Positions 12,394-21,687 of a stretch of 64,000 nt of DNA are shown here, one piece after another. Position 1 is the stretch's first letter, and the number at the start of each line of letters is the position of its first letter. The notes beneath the pieces were generated by a model. The model did no database searches. It had not been told where the DNA came from and saw nothing but the letters and a program-made list of their open reading frames with translations. The stretch is from Vitrella brassicaformis (Eukaryota; Sar; Vitrellaceae). The DNA is taken from the NCBI GenBank assembly GCA_001179505.1, contig CDMY01000225.1:1-64000 (forward strand), written 5' to 3'. The translations under genes and the position numbers were made by a program.

Positions 12394-13136
12394 ATGGCAA
12401 AGGCAGAGAGGGAGGGCAGGGATAGGGAGCAAGACGCAAAGGCCAGGCGCCGAGAGGAAATCCGAGACAAACAGGCCAGTCAGCCACTCACTCAGTCAGT
12501 CAGTCAAACAGACAGCCAAGAGGGCAGACAGACAGACAGACAGACAAACAAAGGCTCCAGCACCTGGGTGTGCTGGGGTAATGTGTGTGTTGAGGTGTGT
12601 TTGGACGGTTGGCTGGCTGACTGACCATGTGTGTATGTGCCTGTTTCTTGTGCAGGACGCCATGATTCATCGTGTGGTAGCGGGCTTTCGGCGCCCCATT
12701 GACGCGGACAGCAAAGCCGAAAGGGACAGGCTGTATGGCTTGTGCAAGGACCACCACAGCCCCACCGACGTCCCCACAGACAGTTGCGACGACGCCAAGG
12801 TGGGCAATTAGTTGAGTGAGGCATATGTACCTACATATGCACCGATATATGCATGCCTGGATACACTGACTGACTACTAAGCTTGGTCGTCACTGTGTGT
12901 TGCCTTGCCTTGTCTTGTCTTGTCTTGTGTGTGTCGTTCGTTGCCTGCCTGCATCCATGCAGGTGCAGGAGGATGGCCCTCGGACACGGGCTGCTCAACA
13001 CCTGAGCAGCATCCACGACGCCATCGCATGCCCCGGCGGCCAGGGATCGACGGACAAGAACTCCGTCAACATGGCGCTGCGGCAGCTCAAGAGCGACCTA
13101 GAGGATAACTGTAGGCTGCGCCAGAGCGGGAGGTAA
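12394..13136 (+). CDS. Small hypothetical three-exon gene
   Basis: Exons 12394-12567 (MAKAEREGRDREQDAKARRR start, then a repeat-derived SQ/TD stretch), 12656-12799 and 12963-13136. All junctions are phase 0 with GT-AG ends, and exons 2 and 3 have exact codon lengths (48 and 58 with stop). Predicted product about 163 residues, charged and helical: exon 2 starts DAMIHRVVAGFRRPIDADSK and exon 3 has NMALRQLKSDLEDNCRLR. No family is recognised. Exon 1 is the weakest part because its second half is translated CAGA microsatellite. Confidence 0.4.
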
Positions 13137-13278
13137 TTGTGGGACATGAGGGGGGATAGCGGCAGGGGAGCCGCCTGGTGCCTAAGCCGCTTGTTGCCAT
13201 TTCCATCGCCACTGCCAAGTAGGTCGCAGCGTCTTCGCAGGTCGCGGACGCCGTGACGCCGTGGATGTATCCGCTCAC

Positions 13279-13367
13279 CCTGGATGACGGCAGTGCAGAT
13301 CTGGATGGCCTCCTTGGCGTGATTGACTGACAGGTCGGCGTCGATCTCGGCCATCTTGAGAAGGGCC
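13279..13367 (-). other. Orphan minus-strand exon (TPR-like)
   Basis: A clean exon-like block sits between CTACAG and GTGAGC on the minus strand and reads ALLKMAEIDADLSVNHAKEA then IQICTAVIQ. The helix-turn-helix pattern is TPR-like. No phase-matched neighbouring exon could be joined, so it looks like a stranded gene fragment. Confidence 0.35.
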
Positions 13368-13373
13368 TGTAGC

Positions 13374-13432
13374 AACACCCACCCACCCACCCACCCACAC
13401 ACACACAGACAGACAGACAGACAGACAGACAC
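13374..13432. repeat. (CCCA)n and (CAGA)n microsatellites
   Basis: Tetranucleotide tracts ACCC x5 and CAGA x7 with a CA run between them. They border the orphan exon. Confidence 0.9.
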
Positions 13433-13489
13433 GTGGGCATCCCTGAGTGCATGTGTGAAAGCTGACCCGCTTGGCTGGGTTTCTTTGGG

Positions 13490-14240
13490 AGTATTCTAGT
13501 GTACGACCTGCGCTGCGGGAAGGCCTATCTGCACAAGGTAACCAACGACACACGACCACACCATCAGTCGGTCGCCCCTCTCGCCACAGATGTCTGTGTG
13601 TATGGTTTGTGTGTCTGGTGTGTTGTGTGTGTGTGTGTGTGCGTGTGCACAGAAGGACCACTTAGCCGCCCTCGGCGATCTGCAGCAGGCCCGCTGGCCA
13701 TCTCGCCGATGAGATCCTTCAACTGATCACGGCCGCAACAAAAGGGTACATGGATGGGGTCGGCGTAGCTGACGAGCAGTCCTTCGCACAGCCCATGACG
13801 ATTCCCACTGTGCACCATCCGACGGCTGCCGAGGTGCTCGGGCGACAAACGCCTGTGTCAATCTACAACTCCGATGATTCGGTCGGTTCGCAGGGGCGAT
13901 GAACGGATGCTGCCTGCCTGTTTGACTGACTGACTGACTGCAGGTGCGTCAATCGATCGATGTGCATCGCTTCGTGAGTGAGCACAACATCCCAGCCTTG
14001 TCGAAGATGGTGTGTGAGGTCAGCACGGCCCACTCACACCGCCACTCGAACAGTCGGCCAGTCGATCAGCAAATGGCCCACGGTGAGTCTTGTCGTGTCT
14101 CATGATGGCCCGTTCACTTCTGACATGTGTGTCTGTCCGTTCTTATCAGGCCATCGCTGCCTGCATTTTATATTGTGGAGACATACTCGTCGCTTCATCT
14201 CGCATCAACCAGAGGGCTGAGCGATCCAAAGGCACATACA
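13490..14240 (+). pseudogene. Decayed plus-strand gene with TPR-like and YILY-type exons
   Basis: Fragments in order: VYDLRCGKAYLHK ending at a GTAACC donor (about 13539); KDHLAALGDLQQA after a CACAG acceptor (about 13653); then, in another frame, DEILQLITAATKGYMDGVGV to about 13900. Next are clean exons VRQSIDVHRFVSEHN (13943-14008) and AIAACILYCGDILVASSRIN (about 14151-14228). The frame change between LQQA and DEIL without a splice site suggests decay by indel. The last exon resembles blocks near 16100 and 56990 that share a YILYPE motif. Function unknown. Confidence 0.35.
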
Positions 14241-14655
14241 CACCGCAGCCAGGCTCCACGCTGCCCTCCACATATGCCCCTCCCCGCCTTCTTGCTTTGT
14301 GTCAGGCGATGGTGGCTTCGACCTGGTCGGCTTCGAAGTGGCGTGTCGACATCTGAATCCCTCCGACTCATTCTCTTTAGATGAGGGTGCACTCATCCAT
14401 ATGTGTGTTGTGTGATCAGAGTCGCCTGCCAACCCGCCCTAGCCGCAGACAGAATCAACCGACATAGAGCTGAAATGACGAGAGAGAATCGACCGACATA
14501 AACGCACAACGTGTCTGTCTGTATGCTCAGAGTCCCCCAAGGCGGACGGACGGCGGACACATGGATGTCTTTGGGTGGCCTCTCTGGTCTCATCCGATCG
14601 TGGGAAAAAAGTAGAACTTTGAGAGGTCCAGCGGCACCACCACCCCCTGCTGACG

Positions 14656-15335
14656 ATGACGCAATTTTCGTCGACCGACCGCTGGCGGCACTACGCCATT
14701 CTCCGCCTCGACCCCTCGTGCGGCCCTAGGGAGCTGCAGAGGCGGTATCGCGAGATGGCCCTGGTAAGAAGCATTGGCAGTGGCTGCCGTACGCGTCGCT
14801 CATTGCCTGTGCCTTATCTGCAGGAGCGGCACCCAGACAAGCTGGGGGGCGACACCAAGGCCTTCCAGGAGCTTCTAGAGGCCTACGAGGCCCTCACCAA
14901 GGAGCTCCAAGGCCAGTCGGTACGCAATACAACAGCACACCATCGAGAGGAACCGCACTGCACTGACTGATGCGACGCCATTCCTTCGTCTCCTCAGCCG
15001 TACCGCCACGCCCGCCGCCCTCTCACCGAGGAGGAGAAGCGATATTTCTTCACGGCGGAGGAATGGGAGGAGATAGAGAGGGAGGTCAGCAGCCACACAC
15101 ACTGACAGACCGAGCTTGCTACATATATGTGCATCCTTCACGGCCTTTTGTGTGTGGATCTGTGTCACAGAAGAGGGAGAGCGCGGAGGTGGTGCGGCGG
15201 TGTCAAGAATGCTTCCGCAAGTACGAGAAGGAGTGGGAGCGCGATAAGGAGGCCGAGAGGACGGCGTACATGCAGCAGCAGCAGCAGAAGCAGAAGCAGC
15301 AGCAGGCCAAGCCCCACCGCCCATCAAGACGGTAA
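14656..15335 (+). CDS. J-domain (DnaJ-like) protein
   Basis: Four exons, all phase 0: 14656-14763, 14824-14919, 14998-15084 and 15171-15335, giving about 151 residues. The J domain spans residues 8-65 (WRHYAILRLDPSCGPRELQR, then ERHPDKLGGD), with an intact HPD motif, so Hsp70 stimulation is expected. It is followed by a TAEEWEEIERE motif and an Arg/Glu-rich helix (VVRRCQECFRKYEKEWERDK) ending in a polyglutamine tract. Relative to the copy at 59405-60807, the frame changes in the CAG repeat, so this gene ends at AKPHRPSRR and loses the downstream beta-grasp-like exon. The former continuation (PIKTVTVTLRG) survives in another frame at about 15318-15350. Confidence 0.75.
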
Positions 15336-15450
15336 CCGTCACCCTGAGGGGCAGCGACGCCGCGCCGTCCTCCCACGTGAGCCAAAACGCCTCCTGGCCC
15401 TCTGCCGATCTCCATTTTCGATGTATGGCTTCTTCTTTTCCTTTGCAGGT

Positions 15451-16064
15451 GGTGCCCGAGAGTTTAGATGTGCTGCTGAGGGACGTGCTCGACAAGTTCG
15501 GCTACGCTGGACTGCCCGTCCACGCGGTACACACACGGGATTTGTGTGTGTGTGTGTGTGTGTGTGCGCGACACAGCATTACCTCAGCCCAGCACCTGTT
15601 GTCGTGTTTCGCCATTTTGGGTCTGCCGCCGTCGAGCAGTCTGGAGGAGGCCTAAGAGGCCATCACCAAGTACCTCCAGACCGGCCCGGTGAGTGCACAG
15701 AGATTTCACGCTCAAACTGCACTGGCGCTCATTGTCTTAATTACCTTGTCCCTGCCTGTCGTGTGTGGTGTTTCCTCAGACTCACGAGGCCATCCATGAC
15801 ATCCTCAACCGCCGACCACTCACAAGGCAGCCTCTTCACCGCCTCTTCTCCGCCTCTTCGACCACTCACAAGGAGTACTGCCTGCCTCCCCTTGCAGACG
15901 GTATCCGGCGAGCTGGACGACTTTGTGCGGCGGGTGATGGAGAGGTTTGGCATCGACGGGCCCCATGGTGCCGTCCGGCTGTTGGTGCGTGGGCGGCTGG
16001 TGACTTCAACCGAGGAGCTGTGTGAGGGTGATCAACCTTGGCTGCCTGGGCGGTGAGTCATGTC
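15451..16064 (+). pseudogene. Decayed 3' copies of the J-protein family
   Basis: 15451-15531 encodes VVPESLDVLLRDVLDKFGYA between good splice sites, matching EVPESFDDLLRKVLERFGFG of the chimera at 60538. About 15600-15690 encodes FAILGLPPSSSLEEA, then an in-frame TAA, then EAITKYLQTGP. That is a J-domain start joined to its last helix, with the HPD segment missing. About 15899-16053 encodes a second beta-grasp-like block (GELDDFVRRVMERFGIDG, then VRLLVRGRLVTSTEELCEGD). These are at least two degenerate tandem copies. Confidence 0.6.
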
Positions 16065-16095
16065 ACGTCTCTGCTCACCTTTGTATTTCTGACGG

Positions 16096-16305
16096 GTGTC
16101 TGCAATCATCGCTGGCTACATCTTATATCCTGAAGTTGGTGCCTTTACTCCCTTGCAGCAGAAGGCCATTTGTCTGGCAACGCATCTGTCTCTTGGCGGC
16201 ATGGAGCCAGCCCTGGTGCCACGCTGGTGGTCGCCAGAGAATGCCGAGGACAGGCGGGACAGATATGGTGTGATTGCATGCGATGAATCGATGATGACCC
16301 AATAA
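16096..16305 (+). pseudogene. Fragment with a YILYPE motif
   Basis: An open block, IIAGYILYPEVGAFTPLQQK then GMEPALVPRWWSPENAEDRR. The 19 bases CTACATCTTATATCCTGAA recur exactly near 56995, in an exon reading VFDIAAYILYPERHLINTNT, and a diverged version lies at about 14151. No start or splice chain could be assigned. Confidence 0.35.
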
Positions 16306-16821
16306 TGGACTGAATGTATTTGTTGTGCTGGTTTTGATAGTTCTGCTTGTATGGACGAGCTGCAGGGCAAATACAACTAATTCTAGTAAGTTTGGCCGGC
16401 CGGCTGGCTGGTCTGCTCTGGTCTGGTGGGTGCAAATGCGGCACCTACACACCCACCCCCCCTTCCCACACACACTCGCTCATTCATGCCGCTTACATAG
16501 CACGAGTCAAGGACAAAACTGACTGCCAGTTTCAGGTATAAGAAAGTGCGCTACTCACTCGCTGTGTGTGTCTGCAGAGCGCTGCGACGCACGCAAACAT
16601 CCATTGAATGCACCAGAAATATGTTCCATGACGCCCGCACGGCATGACACACGATGAAGGCATCAATGTCGGCACGCTCAAGTGTGTCTGTTTTTCTGTC
16701 TGTCTGTACAGAGTATCCCCATCAGCGAAGCGATCGGATCCCAGCCAACCCGTCGATACCCTCTCCCTCCTTCGATACCCTCACACCCACATGACGACAT
16801 GCTCGCACCCAGCCCCCAGTA
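16306..16821. other. Intergenic, nothing recognised
   Basis: Convergent spacer. It contains short CA and TGTC tracts and no exon with usable splice sites. Confidence 0.6.
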
Positions 16822-19210
16822 TCCTCACTCACTGCTGGCGGCATCCGTCTGCACACACCGAATGATTGGACAAACGACACAATGATGACATTTCGAAGTC
16901 ACCACGTGTGTGTGCCGCTGACTTGCGTCTGTTGGGGTGTCCTGTTGGTCTGTCGATGTCTCCTGGGTGCCGCTGCCGCTGGAGTACTGACCCTGAGAAC
17001 ACACAATGAAGACAATGAATGGATGTGTCGTGTGCGGTCCCCTCCCTCACTCACGCACCGCTGTCGTGCTCTTGACGGACAAGGAGTAGACGCGCCCCAC
17101 TTCCATCTCGCCCTCGCGCATGGGCTGCGTGTGAGCAGCCTCACTGACGGTCATCTCGCCCGCCTTGGGCAAGGCCTGGCCGTCCAGCCCGACGACCGTG
17201 AAGCTGTGTGGGGTGTTCTCGGCGTTGACGAGCTGCACGACGTCCCATACCTTCGAGTCGGGGTGGATGTCGTCCCTCTTGAGAAATAGGTTGTTCTTGT
17301 CGTACAGCGTCTCGGGGTCGTCCACATCCCCCTTGGACACCGAGATGAGCAGCAGGTTGTTCTTGTCGTACAGCGTCTTGGGGTCACTGTCCCACTTGGA
17401 CACCAGAATGATCTTCTTGCCCTCACTGCTGCCTCCCGTGGGCGGGTTGGCAGGCGACTCTGAACACACGAAACACACATATGGCTGAGTGTCGGTGCGT
17501 CCATGTTTGTCATCTCTCGTCCAGTCCCCTCTCACCCACCTGAGGAGAGTGAGTCGATGTTTGCTTCAGATGTCTGCCTGGGGAACTCATACGGCGGCAC
17601 GGCTGAGGCCGACGGCACATCCCGCGCCACACTGCCCAGCATCTCGCCCACCGCATTCCCCCCACGGCCCTCTCCCCCCTCCACACACGAGCCCTCTGCG
17701 CAGCCCACTTCCGCTCCGGCTCCCCCGACGAAGTGCTGGTCCTTTGGCTGAGCGTTGCCCGACACCGCCGCTGCCGCCGCTGGCTGCTGGCGCTCAAAGT
17801 TCTGAGGGCGGAGAATCGGGGGGCGGGGATAGACCGTAGCGAAACGCGGGACACTGCTGCTGCGGCTCGGCCGTGTCGCCGGATGAACGGGTGGCCGGCC
17901 GGGCGTCGCTGTGCGTCTGGGTGTGGGCTTGTGCGACGGGGGGCTGGGGGCGTCGGGTGGGTAGGTGGGTGGCGGAGGGGGCGGCGCTGCAGACGCACTG
18001 CCGATGTCCGACGTCTTCCGTCGAGGCATCGGCGGCGAGGCGGACTTGCTGGTTGACTGAGATGGGGACGGGGGCGCCTTGTGGCTCCTGCCGCTGGTCG
18101 TGTGGGAGTCCTCTTGCCCGAGCACGTTCTGCCACTTGGCGCGCACCGGCTTCACGTAGTCCTCCATGAACTCCTCCTTGGGGCGCATGTCCTTCTTGCC
18201 GACTCTCCTCTGTGTCACACAGCACAAAGGTGGTCTGGGTGAGTGTGCGGCTGGTCTTCGCTCCTCACCTCATGCTCATGTTGCTGGTAATCCTCCTCGG
18301 CCTGACGGAGTTGTTCTTTGTAGTGGCGGGCTATACAGTCTTGCTTCCAGCTAAACTCCTCCCTCCGCTCCATCCTCTGTAATACACACCACACACAGCA
18401 CACCGGACGTGCTGTGTGAGTAGGTGACCCGTCCATCAAGAGTGTGTGGCTGGTCCTCGCCTGTCACTTGCGGGTGGAAGAAGTCCTGCCCGCAGGCGCT
18501 GAAAGGCCTCCCACTCGGCGTTCAACTCGCGGTCCCACTTCTCATACAGCCTCGCCCTCTGTGCACGCGACACACACATACGCAAATCCACACAGACAAA
18601 GGAGATTTGAGCCTTGCAAGGGTTCCAAGGGTGTGTGCATTAGTGGGCCTTTGTCTGTCTGTGTGTGTGTCGGTAAGTGGGTGTGTTGTGACCTTCTGGC
18701 GCAGCTCCTCTGCGGTGCACGTGGTCCACCTCGTCCTCTCGCTCGTGGGGGCGAAGTGGCCGAAGTGACAGTCGTCGCGGCAGCGCGAGTGGGCGGCAAC
18801 GGCGCTCTCCACCTGCGTGAAGAAACGAACACAACGCAGACACGCAGGCACGGCGGGTACGCACCAGTATGGGTGAGCAGTGCGGCAACTTTCTCCTCTG
18901 CTCTGCCGTGTTGTTGTGTTGCGCACCTGGCGCTCCTCTAGTTCCTTGCGCAGGGCCGCGTAGGCCTCCTGCAGGTGTTGGAATCCCTCCTTGGTGCCGC
19001 CCTTATCGGGATGGCGGTACGGCCCCTCCTGCAGACAGCGCACAAACGATGACGATGCACACGGCGGGCCAGTCCGCATCTGTCTGCGGTTCTTCTTACC
19101 ACCGCGAGCTCCAGGTACTTCTTCCGGATATCCTCGACGCTGCTCGTCGTCGGCAGGCCGAAAAGGGCCCAATGTCGCTGCAGATCAGCCGATGACGATG
19201 ACGAAGGCAT
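16822..19210 (-). CDS. J-domain protein with long disordered middle and repeat-bearing C terminus
   Basis: Start MPSSSSSADLQRHWALFGLP at 19210. J domain in exons 19210-19100 and 19028-18927 with intact HPD (EGPYRHPDKGGTKEGF). Exon 18812-18693 carries a TAEELRQK motif. Helical exons follow: RARLYEKWDRELNAEWEAFQ (about 18557), RMERREEFSWKQD (about 18376-18270) and a long Ser/Pro-rich exon (about 18208-17540). The C-terminal exon (about 17459-17053) is beta-rich and has an internal duplication, DPKTLYDKNN then DPETLYDKNN. Exon GQYSSGSGTQE (about 17008) and a terminal TDAASSE at 16822 follow; the decayed copy at 19.3-20.25 kb ends in the same type of exon (TDVARSE). The junction after about 18480 is uncertain because the two flanking frames do not join cleanly. 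Confidence 0.65.
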
Positions 19211-19319
19211 GGCTATGGTAAGAAAATATCGCCAGACACGGGGTACGAAAAGGAGAGGCGACGGGGCGGATTCCAAGACGGATTCCGATGCGAGCTTGAG
19301 GTCTGTAAACTTGTAGGAA

Positions 19320-20251
19320 TCCGCAAGTCCCAGGCAGATCGTATGACATTCTCGGCCTGCACCCATCGAGCAGCCTCAATGATCTGCAGAACCGCTATCG
19401 GTCGCTGGCGAGGAGAACCGCAGAGAGAGCCGCACTGCACTGACCCACCGTGTCGACCGTCAGCATCGTTTGTGCGCTGTCTGCAGGAGGGACCGTACCG
19501 GCACACAGATAAGGGCGGCAGCAAGGAGGCCTTCCAACACCTGCAGGAGGCCTACGAGGGCTTCACCAAGTACTGTACCTCCAGACAAACCCGCACCCGG
19601 TACGCACCACAACATCACGTTAGGACAGCAAGGCAGAGAGTGGCCCTCATTCTTTGACGCTTTCGTTTCCTCAGCATTTCCTCAGGCACCGCTGTACTTC
19701 GACCCGGCGGACCTCAACAGCAAGCGCTTCCTCTTCACCGCCGCGGAGTGGGATGAGATACAGCGCGACGTAAGCAGCCACCCGCTGACCAAGCCACACG
19801 CACCGTGCCATGCAAGCTGCCCCCCTGTGTGTGCGTGTGTGTTGGATACATACGTGCAGCTCGCCGAGTGCCGGGAGAGGTACCGCGTCGCCGCCGAGCA
19901 CAACCGTCGGTGCGAGGAGGCCTTGAGAAGGGAGAGGGAGGAGAGGGAGAGGGCCGCACGCGAGAGCGACCACGAGACCGCCACCCAGAGCCGTCATGGG
20001 CAGCCCTCCCCACCACCACGCCACCATCAGCCCTGCCCCCCCCCAAGGACGTCCCCCTGCCGCCCTTCTTATCGTCCCCGTCGGTGGCGTCGCCGGACTC
20101 GGCCGCATCGGCAGAGAAGCAGGACACACACAGTCACACAGCGACGCACGAACGTCAGCAGCGCACACATGGCGACACGTGGCGACTTTGATTCTTCATT
20201 GTGTTGTTTTCCAATCGTTGTGTGCAGACGGATGTCGCACGCAGTGAGTAA
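19320..20251 (+). pseudogene. Inverted, decayed J-domain family copy with HPD changed to HTD
   Basis: Pieces in order: YDILGLHPSSSLNDLQNRYR at about 19341-19400 with an in-frame stop upstream and no ATG; CLQEGPYRHTDKGGSKEAFQ at about 19482, where the catalytic HPD is HTD; APLYFDPADLNSKRFLFTAA at about 19688; and LAECRERYRVAAEHNRRCEE at about 19859. A Pro-rich tail (KDVPLPPFLSSPSVASPDSA) follows directly, without the beta-grasp-like exon present at 60538. A terminal TDVARSE exon lies near 20228. Joining these needs frame changes, so I call it a pseudogene. It is head-to-head with, and an inverted relative of, the gene at 16822-19210. Confidence 0.65.
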
Positions 20252-20807
20252 AGATTGTTGGGGCTTGATAAGGGTAGGGTGTGTGCGGGTGCGGCTGCTC
20301 GTGTGCTCTCACGTCATCCTCCCGGCCAGGGGAGGAATATGTGTATTGGTAGCACATTGAACACTTTTTGCCTTCCTGGATGGGTGGGTGGGTGGGTGGG
20401 TGGACTGACTTGGGTGGCGTGTTGTCCTATGCAAATTATGTACAGGCATACAGACAGACAGTCGCCAAGATACACAAATGTGCTCTCACACACACACGCA
20501 CGCACACACACACAACACAGTGCAGAGCACCAGACACTGCTCACCACTCATGGCATTGCCCTTCAGCGGCACCAGCCGCCAATCGTTCCCCACACCTCTG
20601 TGCACATCAGCTCAAACAGATCAGGACGCCAGCGCGATGAGAAAACGGCCAATTTGGCCCCCATCATGCCCCCCCGTCTCGCCGACATTCCCAAACAAAA
20701 TGATGAGCCCAAACACATGGTATCGCACACACGCCCATGACATGCACCACTACTGTGTTGCTGCATCCATTTTGTCTCGATATGCACTGCCGTCCATGTG
20801 TCACAGG
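20252..20807. other. Intergenic with (GGGT)n and CA tracts
   Basis: Contains (GTGG)n near 20379-20402 and CA runs near 20488-20515. An open frame from 20478 runs into the next gene, but its repeat-derived part is probably untranslated. Confidence 0.5.
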
Positions 20808-21538
20808 ATGCTTGCGTGGAGCGAGAGGATAGAACGGGAGAGGCAGGCTGCAACACGCAAGTCTACCAGCCTGCAGCGCTCGGCGTCTTCAAGTTTCGTT
20901 AATGTCTTTAACAGCACTCCCTCCAACCTGAAGATGTCTGCCTTCGAGGCTTCCCTCGGCCACGGTAAGGACGCAAAGGCGCGGCCGCCAATCTACCGCC
21001 CGGAGAACAGTCTGAGGGGGCCGCGGTCACTGCTCGACCTGATACTCGAAGAGAAGACAGCCACTCAGCCAAAGGCGGCGGAGAAGGCGACCTCAACTGT
21101 CGAGTGCCGTTTGCGGGAGGGAAGCCGCCTCAAGAGAGCTGTGGCACAGGGGATGATGGCCAAGAAAAGACCACCAGCCCCTCTGCCCAAGCTGAATCTG
21201 GATGACTTCCACCGTGGCTACGAGTCGATGTCTCGCCCACAAACGGCACACAGGTGAGCGGTGGGAGGAGAGACACGGGCACTACCATGCAGCGGCGCAT
21301 CGATCTTACTGCTTGTACGTCTCATGTCAGGGCTCTCATTGCCCCCCGTGTGCAGAGGCCGCCATCTGTCAACAAAGCAGACATGTCGAAGGCCTCGGCC
21401 CGGACTCAGCGCAGCGACAGAAGCCGCCAGTCGGTACCGGCCAGCCTCTCAGCTGAGCTACAGCAGCTGGTAAAAGAAGAGGTGCGGAAGGCGATTCGAG
21501 AGGTCGTCACGGACCGCAACAAGGCAAAGGATGCATGA
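20808..21538 (+). CDS. Small basic, Ser-rich protein, two exons
   Basis: Start MLAWSERIERERQAATRKST at 20808 is chosen because the upstream frame is microsatellite-derived. Exon 1 ends at a GTGAGC donor at about 21254. Exon 2 runs from about 21330 to the TGA at 21538. The protein is about 220 residues: a charged N-terminal helix, a low-complexity basic middle with RPPIYRPEN and PLPKLNLDDFHRGYESM, and a C-terminal helix (AELQQLVKEEVRKAIREVVT). The SRPQTA-type motifs are common in flagellar and cytoskeletal proteins, but that is only a hint. No family recognised. Confidence 0.6.
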
Positions 21539-21687
21539 ATTGTCAAAGACGGGCGGTTTTGTGTCAGTGAAAGGAAAGGGACTCCTGTGTGGCCATCGCC
21601 ACTCACCATATCATCGCACATCAATAAATACATGTGTCCACAATATCAACGCACTGAATAAGAAATTCGAACCAGTTATGGACCAAG

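Noticed and set aside
13374-13432. Regular short repeats that could suggest a CRISPR-like array
   Set aside because: Simple tetranucleotide microsatellites without spacers, in a nuclear intron-rich genome.
15127-16056. 309-residue open frame over the J cluster
   Set aside because: It changes between unrelated frames of known exons and translates through introns; the family alignment supports other frames.
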